Shown here: one piece after another, positions 35,875 through 45,701 of the stretch
Layout of the letters: every line of letters begins with the position of its first letter
How positions within the stretch are numbered: the stretch's first letter is position 1
Assembly: GCF_025628895.1 (NCBI RefSeq)
Contig: NZ_JAOTJC010000011.1
Location: 1 to 64,000, forward strand
Length of the DNA: 64,000 bases
Direction of reading: 5' to 3'
Source: Alteromonas salexigens
Lineage (GTDB): Bacteria; Pseudomonadota; Gammaproteobacteria; Enterobacterales; Alteromonadaceae
Position numbers and translations under genes: made by a program
Notes under the pieces: generated by a model
What the model was told of the DNA's origin: nothing
The model's database searches: none
Seen by the model: only the letters and a program-made list of their open reading frames with translations

Positions 35875-36078
35875 ACCAGTAGATGGCTCCGTGAGATACC
35901 GGCAAGGTGAAGGGTTTACTTGTCTTTAATTACAGTAAAGATTGCGTGATTGTCTAGTCCGGGTTACGGGTATGCGACGACGGCAAAGTTAAAGATGGGG
36001 GCATTGGAAGCTGGCACGGGTGAGGGGGGAACAAATACGGCAGGGGAGGCGACTTCGCTTGCCTCCCGCCAGCTACAA

Positions 36079-36558
36079 TTACTGACTACTGACCAGTAAG
36101 TCGCTGTCAGCGACCGCATTCAGGTTCTGCCGAATCAGGCGGTGCTCCTTACTTAGTTGCTGGGCTTTTTCAAGGTCTGCATGGCAGGCGTCTGCGCGAT
36201 CTGCCAGACAGTAATATACCGCCCGGTTATTGTAGGCAATGGCGCTTCCGGCTGCACTGGCTACCGCGTCGTTGCAAGATTGCTGCGCCGTGCTGAGGTT
36301 GCCGGTGGCAATGTGGGCGACACACAGGTTGTTTAATAGCGGTGCCCGGCGGGACGGCGCGGAAGACATATTCAGTGCTGCCAGGGTTTTACGAATACCG
36401 GCGACATACTCGCCCGCTTCTATTTCGCGCACGCCATTTACGTCCTCAATACTGGTTTTTAATTTCAGCGCCGGGCCGTCGGCAGCATGGGCCGCAACAG
36501 GCAGAATAATTGCAGTCACAATTGATAGGATTAACGAATGTTGACGTAGCTTAGCCAT
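36079..36558 (-). CDS. Small exported TPR-like protein of unknown function
   Basis: The 159-residue product has a signal peptide (ending AHAADG) and helical repeats resembling two or three TPR units: APLLNNLCVAHIATGNLSTAQQSC and AIAYNNRAVYYCLADRADACHADLEKA. Four Cys residues lie at intervals in the helices, suggesting disulfides. It is divergent from the CadC-like regulator 36783-39059 across a 224-base gap, an arrangement often seen between a regulator and its target. I do not recognise the family. Confidence 0.8.
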   Translation of the reverse strand: MAKLRQHSLILSIVTAIILPVAAHAADGPALKLKTSIEDVNGVREIEAGEYVAGIRKTLAALNMSSAPSRRAPLLNNLCVAHIATGNLSTAQQSCNDAVASAAGSAIAYNNRAVYYCLADRADACHADLEKAQQLSKEHRLIRQNLNAVADSDLLVSSQ

Positions 36559-36782
36559 AAGATTTCCTTAAACGTGGTGGCGTAGGGTCGCAGCAGCGCC
36601 GGAGCCGTCTTATTATTGACAGACGGGTTGTAAATGCGTTGCCTTGTAAGCGAGTATGGTTAGCACACTCAGCAAGCGCCTGATGGTTGCATAACTAAAA
36701 GCTGATGATTTCCTAATGATGGGTTATCTTTATGAAATAAATAGAGATTTTATGTTTGTGTCTGGACGGGTGATAATTGACT
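36559..36782. promoter_or_regulatory. Divergent intergenic region, TPR-like gene and CadC-like regulator
   Basis: The 224 bases between divergent starts must contain both promoters. The last 60 bases before the regulator are AT-rich. No distinct palindrome was identified. The ribosome site of the minus-strand gene is AAGGAAA close to its start. Confidence 0.4.
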
Positions 36783-39059
36783 ATGACCGATAATGCTGAG
36801 TCGACGCGCTTTACCATCGGCGAATATCTGGTAAATACCGATGATAATACCGTCACGTTTGACGGCACCGCGAAGCATATTGAGCCAAGAGCGATGCAGG
36901 TATTGCAGGTGCTGGCGGCACAGGCAAATAAAACCGTGAATCGCCAGGCGCTGTTAGAGCAGGTGTGGGGAGACCGGGTGGTAGTGGATGAAGCGCTCAC
37001 CCGTACGATTTCTCAGTTACGCAACGCATTTAATGACAGCAAAAGCCGCGCAGTCATTCAAACTGTACCCAAAAAGGGTTACCGACTTAATGCTGCGGTG
37101 CACTGGCATCAGGAGGTCGCAGGACTCGCGCCCCCCGAAGTGGTTGATCCTATTCGCCCTGAACAGGCTGACGTACCGCCACTCACTGATGATGTTATCC
37201 CGGCTGACTATGATAGTGGCAAGGGGGGCAAGTGGCGCTGGGGGCTACCGCTCTTAATTGTAATGGCAATTATCGGAGTGGTTGCCTGGTTAGTCCAGTC
37301 GTCCGACTCCAGCCTGCTGGACGAGGCGCCGTCAGTGGCTGTGCTGCCGCTAACCAGCGCGGGTGGAGAAGAGAAATCCGAATATCTGGCACAGGGGATC
37401 TCCGAGGAACTGGTGACTGCCCTGGGGCGGGTTGGCAATCTGCGGGTACCCTCACGCTACAGCACGCTGGCGAGTGTCAGACAACATACGACGGTGGAAA
37501 GCCTCGCTGGGGCGCTGGATGTACGCTTTTTACTGGAAGGCAGTGTGCAGCAGGCAGACGGGCGTTTTCACATCACCGTGCGTCTGATTGATGCGACAAA
37601 AGATGCCACCGTGTGGAGCAACACTTACGAAGACGAAAATGCCCACCTGCTGACCATATCCGATACCGTGGCGCAGGATGTACTGACCGTACTGCTGCCG
37701 TCTGCCGGTACCGCATCGACGCTGGGTTCCCGCGGGCAGGTGAGTAATGTGGACGCCTATCAGGCGCTGCTGAAAGGTAACTACTGGCTGATGAATGGCA
37801 GCACCAGTGACTGGTTTTTGCAGGCTGAAGCGGCATTTAACAAAGCCATTGAAGAAGATCCCGGCTACGCGCGCGCCTACGGTAGTCTGGCGTATATTTA
37901 CGCACGGTACGATTACCACGACCGGCATCTGGCCCCCGCTAAGGCCAGACAACTGGCACAAACAGCCATCGATACGGCATTAACATTAGACCCCAACGAT
38001 ACGTATGCACATCTGGCCCGGGCGATCCTTGCCACCTCAGCCCAACGGTTCACCGCCGCTGAAAAAGCCCTGCAACAGGTACTGCAACACAGTCCAAGTC
38101 ATCCGTCCGCGCTGTATCTGTATTCGGAATTGCGGCTGGCGCAAAATCAGTTTGATACCGCGCAGCGGTATGCTGAACTGGCGCTAGAAGCCGACCCGTA
38201 TTCGCCCTGGATCAATGTTAATCAGGCCATTGTCCATTTCTGGCGAAATGAACTGGATGCGGCGCTTGAGGCGACCGATGCCGCCATTGCCATTGATGAA
38301 AAATACACCTGGGCGTATGTGTGGAAAGCAAAGATACTGCATCAGATGGGCAGACTGCCTGAGGCAATTGCGGTGATGCAGGCCAGCCTTAAGCAGGATG
38401 CTTCTTCGCCGGTGAATACGGCCTATGCAGGGTTGCTATATCTGGAACTGGGCCTGCCCGACCAGGCGGATGCACTGTTTACTACCACGGCATCGTTACT
38501 GGGAGACGGTACGGACGCCAGATTATGGAAAGGGTTTGTTCGTTTTGCCTATCAGCAGCAAAACCCTGATGTGGCCGCGGCGCTGCTGGCCGAGTCAGCC
38601 TTGCTGGACAACCGCATCTTCTCACTGGTTCCTGTGCTGGTGAGTGTCTACCGGCAGCTGGGAGAAGAACAAAAAGCCATCGAGGTATTACAACAGCCCT
38701 GGCCGCCAGAAACTGCGCCCAAGGTAAATTATCTGAATTTGCACCGTATGGCGGGTATCGCGGCATTACGTGCGGGGGCGGAGATTACGCCAGACCCTGC
38801 ACCAGTCAGCATACCGCCCGTATTGCTGCCCAAAGTAACCGGGACCTACGCCATGCTTTCCGATTCCGGGAACGCGGCCCAGGCCAGGACATTACTGCGC
38901 GAGCAGTTGCAAACGCGATGGGTGCCCTTCATCTGGAGTGCCGGCTCCGGCTGGCGCAGCGAAATGGCTTCGCAGGCGCCCGCGCTGACTGACCCATTGC
39001 ACACCTTCCTACAGCGCCGCCAGGCAGCCGCTGCAAAGGTGATGAACAGCGAGCATTGA
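36783..39059 (+). CDS. CadC/ToxR-like membrane transcription regulator with TPR domain
   Basis: The 758-residue protein begins with an OmpR-type winged helix in the cytoplasm (FTIGEYLVNTDDNTVTFDG, LLEQVWGDRVVVDEALTRTISQLR, KKGYRLNA). It has one membrane segment about residues 157-175 (WGLPLLIVMAIIGVVAWLV). A FlgO/TolB-like domain follows (SVAVLPLTSAGGEEKSEYLA and FLLEGSVQQADGRFHITVRLIDA). About ten TPR-like helices run to the C-terminus. It is a one-component regulator binding DNA from the membrane. There is no receiver domain. The ATG at 36783 is preferred over a TTG six bases earlier. It is divergent from the small TPR-like protein. Confidence 0.92.
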   Translation: MTDNAESTRFTIGEYLVNTDDNTVTFDGTAKHIEPRAMQVLQVLAAQANKTVNRQALLEQVWGDRVVVDEALTRTISQLRNAFNDSKSRAVIQTVPKKGYRLNAAVHWHQEVAGLAPPEVVDPIRPEQADVPPLTDDVIPADYDSGKGGKWRWGLPLLIVMAIIGVVAWLVQSSDSSLLDEAPSVAVLPLTSAGGEEKSEYLAQGISEELVTALGRVGNLRVPSRYSTLASVRQHTTVESLAGALDVRFLLEGSVQQADGRFHITVRLIDATKDATVWSNTYEDENAHLLTISDTVAQDVLTVLLPSAGTASTLGSRGQVSNVDAYQALLKGNYWLMNGSTSDWFLQAEAAFNKAIEEDPGYARAYGSLAYIYARYDYHDRHLAPAKARQLAQTAIDTALTLDPNDTYAHLARAILATSAQRFTAAEKALQQVLQHSPSHPSALYLYSELRLAQNQFDTAQRYAELALEADPYSPWINVNQAIVHFWRNELDAALEATDAAIAIDEKYTWAYVWKAKILHQMGRLPEAIAVMQASLKQDASSPVNTAYAGLLYLELGLPDQADALFTTTASLLGDGTDARLWKGFVRFAYQQQNPDVAAALLAESALLDNRIFSLVPVLVSVYRQLGEEQKAIEVLQQPWPPETAPKVNYLNLHRMAGIAALRAGAEITPDPAPVSIPPVLLPKVTGTYAMLSDSGNAAQARTLLREQLQTRWVPFIWSAGSGWRSEMASQAPALTDPLHTFLQRRQAAAAKVMNSEH

Positions 39060-39343
39060 AGTTGGCGCTGGTGGCGAGCCAGCGTGGTACCACCCCATGC
39101 GCCTCTTTTTTAAATGCACAAAAAATATGCTAGCCAAGCGGAAATAAGGGTGCTACCATGCGCTCGCCTTTTGAAGGTTCTATTTACATTTGATCATTGC
39201 TACATCCGAAAGTCCCTTGTTTGTCCCCTAGCGCGATTCACATTACGACCTCTACTGATTTAGATCTGTTACAAAGCGATAGCCCTTCAGTGCGACCCGG
39301 GTTGCGAATGCACCCACAAATTAATTTATATCAGGAGTTATCT
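39060..39343 (+). promoter_or_regulatory. Long leader of the cold-shock gene
   Basis: The 284 bases before the cold-shock start contain no gene. Cold-shock genes of the CspA type usually have a structured leader of 100-160 bases, and the spacing here fits one. The ribosome site TCAGGAG precedes the ATG by a few bases. The transcription start and any cold box were not pinned down. Confidence 0.4.
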
Positions 39344-39553
39344 ATGTCTACAGTGACAGGTACAGTAAAGTGGTTCGATGAAACTAAAGGTTTCGGTTTT
39401 ATTTCTCAGCCAGACGGCGGCAAAGATGTATTCGTACATTTCCGCGCGATCAAATCTGACGGCTTCCGCACTCTGACTGAAGGTCAAAGCGTGCAGTTCG
39501 TAGTAGAACAAGGCCAGAAAGGCCCTCAGGCTTCAGAAGTAGAAGTACTGTAA
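39344..39553 (+). CDS. CspA-family cold-shock protein
   Basis: The 69-residue product is a single cold-shock domain. RNP1 is KGFGFI and RNP2 is DVFVHF, both complete. It begins [18 protein letters not shown] and ends EVEVL, typical for the family. It binds single-stranded RNA/DNA and acts as an RNA chaperone. The short start at 39344 is decided by TCAGGAG; longer frames upstream are leader sequence. A RhlE-type helicase follows on the same strand after a hairpin, a functionally sensible neighbour for RNA unwinding in the cold. Confidence 0.95.
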   Translation: MSTVTGTVKWFDETKGFGFISQPDGGKDVFVHFRAIKSDGFRTLTEGQSVQFVVEQGQKGPQASEVEVL

Positions 39554-39568
39554 ACGCCAGTAATACCC

Positions 39569-39589
39569 CGGGCGCAGCCTTTGCGCCCG
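39569..39589 (+). terminator. GC hairpin between cold-shock and helicase genes
   Basis: CGGGCGC/GCGCCCG with a seven-base loop is followed by a pyrimidine-rich but interrupted tract, so it may be a leaky terminator allowing some read-through into the helicase gene 50 bases later. Confidence 0.5.
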
Positions 39590-39639
39590 TCTATCCAGCC
39601 CCTTCTTCACTTCCGTTTTTCTTACCATCTGAGGTACGC

Positions 39640-40941
39640 ATGCCATTTTCTGAGTTGGGCTTATCCGCCCCACTGCTTAGCGCTATTTCTGCGCAAAATT
39701 ATCAAACACCGTCACCTATCCAGGAACAGGCAATTCCGCCCATTCTGGCCGGTAACGATGTGCTTGCCGCTGCTCAGACCGGAACCGGTAAAACAGCTGG
39801 CTTTGCTTTGCCGATCTTGCAACGTTTGTCAGAAGGGCGTAAGCCTGGCGCAAACCAGGTACGAGCACTTATATTAACGCCAACCCGTGAGCTGGCCGCG
39901 CAAGTCGCTGACAGTGTGACCGCACTGAGTGCCGATCTGCCATTATCCACTGCGGTAGTATTTGGTGGTGTGGGCATTAACCCGCAAATGAAGCGGTTGC
40001 GTCGCGGTGCCGATGTGCTGGTGGCAACCCCCGGCCGGTTACTGGATCTGCATCAGCAAAATGCAGTGAAGTTCGACCAACTGGAAGTGCTGGTTCTGGA
40101 TGAAGCCGACCGCATGTTGGACATGGGCTTTATCCATGACATCAAACGAATTCTGAAACTGCTGCCTAAAAAACGTCAGACGCTGTTATTCTCAGCAACG
40201 TTTTCAGACACAGTGACAGCCTTTGCGCAAACTATCACGAATAACCCGGTGAAGATTTCTACCGCGCCAGAGAATTCCACTGTGGACGTGATTGAGCAAA
40301 AGCTGGTACCCCTTGATAAGAGCCGTAAAACATCGGCGCTGATCAAAATGATCAAGAAAAACAACTGGACGCAAACGCTCGTGTTCAGCCGTACCAAGCA
40401 CGGTGCCAACCGCATCGTGAAAAAACTGCAGTCGGCAGGTATTGCCAGCGCGGCGATCCACGGAAATAAAAGTCAGGGCGCCCGCACCAAGGCACTGGCA
40501 GAATTCAAACAAGGCGATATTGATGTCATGGTGGCAACCGACATCGCAGCCCGTGGTATTGATATCAGTCAGCTGCCGGTGGTAGTAAACATCGATTTAC
40601 CCAACACCGCAGCCGATTATGTGCACCGGATCGGGCGTACCGGTCGTGCAGGCGCTACGGGCCAGGCATGGTCTCTGGTGAGTGCGGACGAACTGCAGCA
40701 GCTCAAAGACATTGAAACCCTTATTCAGAAGTTATTGCCAAGGCAGGAACTGGAAGGGTTTGTGCCAGAAGTAGGGCTGCCTGAAACCCGCTTAACCGCA
40801 CCGAAAAAACCTAAAAAACCGAAGGCACCGCGTCAGCAAGCGAGCAATCGTGGCCAGCAGGAGCGGCCAGCCCGTTCTTCGGCACCGCGTCGCCGACGGC
40901 CTGCACAAGGTTCGTCGCAGTCAGCCGCGTACTCGTCCTGA
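39640..40941 (+). CDS. rhlE: ATP-dependent RNA helicase RhlE (DEAD box)
   Basis: The protein has 433 residues with all DEAD-box motifs: Q motif ([13 protein letters not shown]), AQTGTGKT (I), PTRELA (Ia), TPGRLLDL (Ib), DEAD in [13 protein letters not shown] (II), SAT (III), [11 protein letters not shown] (V) and HRIGRTGR (VI). Blocks such as [29 protein letters not shown] and [20 protein letters not shown] match E. coli RhlE closely. The C-terminal 60 residues are a basic, Pro/Lys/Arg-rich, disordered tail that probably binds RNA. The gene follows the cold-shock gene and ends in a strong terminator. Confidence 0.94.
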   Translation: MPFSELGLSAPLLSAISAQNYQTPSPIQEQAIPPILAGNDVLAAAQTGTGKTAGFALPILQRLSEGRKPGANQVRALILTPTRELAAQVADSVTALSADLPLSTAVVFGGVGINPQMKRLRRGADVLVATPGRLLDLHQQNAVKFDQLEVLVLDEADRMLDMGFIHDIKRILKLLPKKRQTLLFSATFSDTVTAFAQTITNNPVKISTAPENSTVDVIEQKLVPLDKSRKTSALIKMIKKNNWTQTLVFSRTKHGANRIVKKLQSAGIASAAIHGNKSQGARTKALAEFKQGDIDVMVATDIAARGIDISQLPVVVNIDLPNTAADYVHRIGRTGRAGATGQAWSLVSADELQQLKDIETLIQKLLPRQELEGFVPEVGLPETRLTAPKKPKKPKAPRQQASNRGQQERPARSSAPRRRRPAQGSSQSAAYSS

Positions 40942-40970
40942 CATGTGACTTCCTGTTTTCAGGTAAACGA

Positions 40971-40998
40971 AACGGCCGCTCTCTGAGCGGCCGTTTTT
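40971..40998 (+). terminator. Intrinsic terminator of rhlE
   Basis: AACGGCCGCT pairs perfectly with AGCGGCCGTT over ten pairs, with a five-base loop, and TTTTT follows. Confidence 0.92.
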
Positions 40999-41167
40999 GT
41001 TTGGGGCATTGTTAAAGAGTAAAGGGCAATGCGTTGTGGTACGCCCGCCTGGTGAGTCGTAGTTCGCTACACAGTTTGCGCCAACGCGAAGGGAACAGGT
41101 ACGAACGAGCGCGCGGCGCGTCACCTCCGCCATCCCGGCGAATCTAGGTTTAAGCTTTGAAGAGAAA

Positions 41168-42169
41168 TTACACCGGACGGGTAGTATGGTCTGGCGTGGT
41201 CTGCTTGCTGATGGGCTTGCGCCTTTTAAAGAGCGCGCGGAATGGGCGAATATAGGCATCGGCAACGCTACGGTGACTGGCTTCACGGCCACCCAGTCCG
41301 AACCGCAGACGCTTGGCTGTGGATGAAAGAACCAGGCTGTTAAACAGCCGGTCCCAGACTGCCAGGGTGGTCCCGAAGTTTTTGTCGAAATGGACTGGGT
41401 TTGTGGAGTGGTGGATCTGGTGTTGTGCCGGGCTGATGAACCACTTTTCAATGGTATTGCCCCACTTCCAGTAAACGTGAGAGTGGCGCAGGTTTGAGCC
41501 CGCCATATTAAAGACGAAAATAAACATGTTGGCACCCAGTATGTCCAGCATGCTGAGCGTAGGGCCAAAGAAATAATAGCTCACGCCCACCGCGGCACCC
41601 TGTGCTAATGCCATGCGGGTGGCATACAGGAAGCTCTCTAATGGATGTGAGCGGTACACGGTCATTGGGGTAAGCACCTGTGCAGAGTGGTGTACCTTAT
41701 GAAATTCCCATAAGGCGGGAATTTTATGCATTGCAAGATGTAACAAAAAACGGGTGAAGTCATCGAACAGGAATAGCAACAGAGTAAACCAAAGCGTCAC
41801 CGTCACCGGATTAGTCGACAGTGGCTGTAGCTGACCGAATACGGCCTCCAGACCGTCCGACAGGCCAATCGCAATGGGCACCATGGTGAGCAGCACCGGC
41901 GCCCAGATAAACAGACGTACCACCCGGTTAATTACAAACAGGCGGTAGTCCAGTTTGGCTGAGGTGTGCCACCAAATCCTGGGATTAAACAGGTATTTCA
42001 CCATGCCTTTGAAGGAACGCTGTTGTTTTTCGTGCACTGCCCACACCAGCACGGCCAGTAAGGCCGCGCTGAGTGTGTAGCCGAAGAACAGCCGGGTGTT
42101 AGGGTTCACTAACGACCCGACCATCTGCCCGGCTTCTGTAAACAGGGTCTGAAAAACGCTATCCCACAT
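41168..42169 (-). CDS. Sterol desaturase / fatty-acid hydroxylase superfamily protein
   Basis: The 333-residue integral membrane protein has four or five membrane segments and the His clusters that hold the di-iron site: HLAMH (about 150), HKVHHSA (about 163), RHSHVYWKW, and HQIHHST (about 255). It should be an O2-dependent, non-heme iron lipid hydroxylase or desaturase. Its start is 17 bases after the TonB receptor gene stop, so it is the last gene of the iron operon. An iron-dependent membrane enzyme under Fur control is biologically sensible, but its substrate is unknown. Confidence 0.9.
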   Translation of the reverse strand: MWDSVFQTLFTEAGQMVGSLVNPNTRLFFGYTLSAALLAVLVWAVHEKQQRSFKGMVKYLFNPRIWWHTSAKLDYRLFVINRVVRLFIWAPVLLTMVPIAIGLSDGLEAVFGQLQPLSTNPVTVTLWFTLLLFLFDDFTRFLLHLAMHKIPALWEFHKVHHSAQVLTPMTVYRSHPLESFLYATRMALAQGAAVGVSYYFFGPTLSMLDILGANMFIFVFNMAGSNLRHSHVYWKWGNTIEKWFISPAQHQIHHSTNPVHFDKNFGTTLAVWDRLFNSLVLSSTAKRLRFGLGGREASHRSVADAYIRPFRALFKRRKPISKQTTPDHTTRPV

Positions 42170-42186
42170 TACTGTGTCGGTTCCTC

Positions 42187-44412
42187 TTAAAACTGATACT
42201 GGTAGCCTAGCTGCACCTGACGGGGTTTACCCGGACGGGCCCCATAAGGTCTGCGGCTTACAATATCTTCTTCTTCGGTCACGTTGTCCAGTTTCAGATA
42301 GACCTTGCCCCAATCGGGGAAACGATAGGACGCAGACATATCCAGCGTGAACATGGCATCGGTGCGCACCCCAGCAAGCGTACTGTCGCGGCTGTCGCCG
42401 GTCAGTGCGGTTTGCGCCGCTTCGGGCATATCGCTCACATAATTCGCCAACAGGTACACATCCCAGCGGTTACCTTGCAGACCGATACTTAACGAGCCTA
42501 CATTATTTGCCAGGTAAGGGACGCTGTCGCCTTCGTTCACAAAGCCCCATTGCGCGAATGACGAGTAAAAGCTGTTATTAAACTCAGACTCGGTACGAGT
42601 GTAGTTCACCGTGATGGGCATAGACCAGCCGTTGGTGAGGCGGTAACTGGTGTGCCAGGACGTTTCCAGTCCATACACATCCACTTCGCCAGCCGCAAAG
42701 GTCAGGTCAGTCGCGCAGCCAGATGACAGGGAACAGGATTCAATCAGGTTGCTGTAATCACTGTAAAAGGTGGTGACTTCTACCCGGGTGCCGTTGTTGA
42801 TGTAGCGCCAGCCTGCCTCATAGTTAATGCTTTCTTCTACATCAATAGACGCATCCTGAATGGGGCTGGTGGGCACAAAGCCTTTATGTACCCCGGCAAA
42901 CACACCGTGCTCGCGGTTTAACGCATAATAACCACTGACACTGGGCAGCCAGATGCGGGTGGTTTTATGTTGGAAATCCTGCTCAAAACCTGGTGTACGG
43001 TTCTGGTAGTAACCGTCAATCAACTCGCCTCTTATGCCTGCGGTTAAACGCAAGTCCCCAAGGGTGATAGTGTCTTGCAGGTACACGCTGATGGCTTCGG
43101 TATTTTCGGTGTTGGTGGTGGTGGCCCTGGTGTCTTCGCCGGTGGGCGTAAGCGAGCCGCTGCGCATAAAGTAGTTGGTGGCGGTGTGATTACGCTGAAT
43201 TTCATCTTCATGGAAACGAATGCCGGTGGCTATTTCGTGCTGTAATCCAAACAGGGTAACGTCACCATCAACATCAATTTGCACGCCTTGTGAGAAGAAC
43301 TCACGGTCGTTGCTGTTCAGTTGCAGGATTTCCTGTGAGGTACTGTCACGCTGGCCGGTCAGCACCTGATAATAGCGCTGGTTGGTTTCATCTTCAGGCC
43401 GGGTAAGAATTTCCAGCAGGCTGGGTACCTGTCCGCCCTGAGAGCTGGTGAAGTTATCAATTTTAAACCAGTCGCGCTCAAAATCATTGCGGTACAACCG
43501 GGTAGTCACTCTTAACTGGTCTGTTTCGAGCAGGTGAGTTAACTGTACCTGGCTGTGTTCGGCTTCAAATTTATCCAGCTGACTGGCGGCGTAGCGACGG
43601 TACGGTGTGGCTGCAAAGTCTGCATCGGTGAGTCCCAGATAGGTTTCATTGGAAGTTTCATCACTGCGACTGACTTTCAGTTCAACCAGCTGAGACGTTT
43701 CGCCAACCGAAAAGCGGTAGTTAAACTTGGCCAGGAGATCGGTTTTATCAAACCCGGTGTCGTCGCCATTATCCAGCTCTTTAAACCCATCGGCGCCCAG
43801 GGTGATGGCTTCCAGCAGATAGCCAAACTGACCGTTGGTATTACCATAGTGCGCATGGCCTTTGTAATAGCCATCGGTACCTGCGGCCACATCGACGGCG
43901 CCTTCGCTATCAGCCGGGATCCCACGGGATACCATGTTGATAGCACCGGCTACGGTATTGGGTCCATACTGGATGGTGGACGGGCCTTTAGTGACCTCCA
44001 CTGCCGTCATACGCGAGGCCATAGGGAAATAGTAGGCTGCCGGGGCCGAGTAGGGGGCCGGGCCAATCAGCACGCCGTCTTCCATAATATTTATTTTTTT
44101 ACTACGCTCAGGGGTGACGCCGCGAAAACCAATGTTGGGGCGTAACCCGTAGCCGTCTTCCTGACGGATATTGACGCCGGGCACCTGACTGAGGATGCGG
44201 TTGATATCGTCAAACTGAAACTGTTCAAGCTGCAGCTCACCAATAACATCCACAGCGCCCGCTGCCTGGTCGATTTTTTGCTGATTACCGATAATACTTA
44301 CCCGCTCAACACTGGTCTCGTCGGCCAGCGCTGGGGTGCTGAGTGACGCGCTGATAATTGCAGCTACGGCAGTGAGTCTGCCACGTGAGGTAAACATACT
44401 AGTTTTAGTCAT
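42187..44412 (-). CDS. TonB-dependent outer-membrane receptor (FecA-like)
   Basis: The 741-residue protein has a signal peptide, a TonB-box-like segment ERVSIIGNQQ, and a plug domain. Plug motifs are INRILSQVPGVNIRQED, RPNIGFRGVTPERSKKINI and QYGPNTVAGAINMV. A 22-strand-type barrel ends with a C-terminal Phe (QLGYQYQF). It imports a ligand, probably an iron chelate, across the outer membrane using TonB energy. Its ATG overlaps the imelysin stop by eight bases, and the operon promoter region holds a Fur box, both supporting iron uptake. The plug resembles FecA-like receptors, but no FecR-type signalling extension is present. Confidence 0.95.
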   Translation of the reverse strand: MTKTSMFTSRGRLTAVAAIISASLSTPALADETSVERVSIIGNQQKIDQAAGAVDVIGELQLEQFQFDDINRILSQVPGVNIRQEDGYGLRPNIGFRGVTPERSKKINIMEDGVLIGPAPYSAPAAYYFPMASRMTAVEVTKGPSTIQYGPNTVAGAINMVSRGIPADSEGAVDVAAGTDGYYKGHAHYGNTNGQFGYLLEAITLGADGFKELDNGDDTGFDKTDLLAKFNYRFSVGETSQLVELKVSRSDETSNETYLGLTDADFAATPYRRYAASQLDKFEAEHSQVQLTHLLETDQLRVTTRLYRNDFERDWFKIDNFTSSQGGQVPSLLEILTRPEDETNQRYYQVLTGQRDSTSQEILQLNSNDREFFSQGVQIDVDGDVTLFGLQHEIATGIRFHEDEIQRNHTATNYFMRSGSLTPTGEDTRATTTNTENTEAISVYLQDTITLGDLRLTAGIRGELIDGYYQNRTPGFEQDFQHKTTRIWLPSVSGYYALNREHGVFAGVHKGFVPTSPIQDASIDVEESINYEAGWRYINNGTRVEVTTFYSDYSNLIESCSLSSGCATDLTFAAGEVDVYGLETSWHTSYRLTNGWSMPITVNYTRTESEFNNSFYSSFAQWGFVNEGDSVPYLANNVGSLSIGLQGNRWDVYLLANYVSDMPEAAQTALTGDSRDSTLAGVRTDAMFTLDMSASYRFPDWGKVYLKLDNVTEEEDIVSRRPYGARPGKPRQVQLGYQYQF

Positions 44413-45628
44413 TGTCGCCTGCCGATGTTGCTGGAAGCTCAAGTGCTAAGCTTTGAATAAAGTCAGTTTTTAAGGTGTCGGTGACATCTTTTACCCGGTT
44501 GTGCAGAGTTTCCGCCTGTTCGGTCTGATCCTCCACAATGCTGGCAAAACTGCCGTCCAGACTTTCTGCGAACTGTATTGCCGCGTCCAGATCGGCCAGC
44601 ATACGGGTAGCGGTTTCCTCGTCACCCACATCCACCAAAAAGTCATTAAAGCCTGTGGTCGTTTCACCTTCTGCCGCTACCCCACCGGTAAACAGCAATC
44701 GCATGGCTTTCAGGTTGGCAATGATGTTTTGCAGCGAATGGTGAGCATATTGAGACTCAACATTCTGCGGGCAGGGCGACAGGCCACAGTCGTTGGCCAG
44801 AATGCCAATAGGTGTAGCCAGCTTGGCGTCCTTAGTCACTTCGGTAAGATAGAACATACTGTCGCTGACATCGTTGACTGCTTCCAGCGCTACCCGGTAC
44901 TCGCTGTCAGGCAGGCCGGCATTTTTCAGCCTGGCGCCGAAACCGTTGTCTCCTTCCCACTCAGCAATTAACGTTTCGGCGTTAGCAATAAGGTCATCAA
45001 CGGCGAGCTGAGAATAACTACAGCGGGCAGTTTTCCGGGCTTCTTCGGTGCGGTTATTCCAGCCTTCAGGGGCGGTACCAAACGCGGTGCAGGTATGATT
45101 TAAATCGTCACTGAACAAGGTGTATTCCAGCGCGTCCAGCCCTTTACGGGTGGCCGTTCTGTCACTGATTGCATAACTGGCGTCGGTGTCTGCCAGAACC
45201 ACGTCCTGGTCGACCGCGCAGGTGCTGACATTGGGCCAGGAGTAAATACGGTTACGCAGCGCGTTATTATTTTCACTCAGTGGCCCCAGCTGCATCATTT
45301 CTGCCAGTTGCCATACGCTCATCGACCCACGCCAGGCCTGGTGAACATCATCACGGGAGCTGGCTTCGGTATCGGTACCAATAGCCGCGCAGTAGGTGTC
45401 CACAGATGTCTGCAGCTGTTGCGCTTTGCTCAGAAAATCTTTGTAGGTGGGGATGATGGCATTGTCGACCAGTGAAACCAGCAGGGCGGTTTGGTCAAAT
45501 GTGGTGTTCACGGGAGTCTGTGGCTGGCCGTACTGTTCGCCGGTCGTACTGCTGGTGCTTTCACCACAGCCGGACAGGGTTAATATCAGTGCCGCAGAGA
45601 TTGCGCTTAGAGCAACCTTTTTCTTCAT
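44405..45628 (-). CDS. Imelysin-family (M75-like) lipoprotein
   Basis: The 407-residue protein has a lipoprotein signal (LTLSGCGES) and then the all-helical imelysin domain. The hallmark TRKGLDALEYTLF (about residue 173) corresponds to the GxxxxE motif, with LGPLSENNNALRNRIYSWP before it. Imelysin-like proteins such as EfeO/IrpA bind iron or haem outside the cytoplasm and are iron-regulated. Six or more Cys residues in the mature part may form disulfides. It sits between the DUF4856 and receptor genes in a Fur-box operon. It most likely captures metal at the outer-membrane surface or periplasm. Confidence 0.92.
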   Translation of the reverse strand: MKKKVALSAISAALILTLSGCGESTSSTTGEQYGQPQTPVNTTFDQTALLVSLVDNAIIPTYKDFLSKAQQLQTSVDTYCAAIGTDTEASSRDDVHQAWRGSMSVWQLAEMMQLGPLSENNNALRNRIYSWPNVSTCAVDQDVVLADTDASYAISDRTATRKGLDALEYTLFSDDLNHTCTAFGTAPEGWNNRTEEARKTARCSYSQLAVDDLIANAETLIAEWEGDNGFGARLKNAGLPDSEYRVALEAVNDVSDSMFYLTEVTKDAKLATPIGILANDCGLSPCPQNVESQYAHHSLQNIIANLKAMRLLFTGGVAAEGETTTGFNDFLVDVGDEETATRMLADLDAAIQFAESLDGSFASIVEDQTEQAETLHNRVKDVTDTLKTDFIQSLALELPATSAGDND

Positions 45629-45701
45629 AACTTAGCTCCAAAGACAAACCGACAGGGCAACGGCCCTGTCGGTAACAAGTTTTCTGGCAACGTCGCTGCC
45701 T

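Noticed and set aside
40921..41568. 215-residue minus-strand frame overlapping the desaturase gene
   Set aside because: It runs antisense to the rhlE end and terminator and in another frame of the desaturase gene, whose His clusters are decisive.
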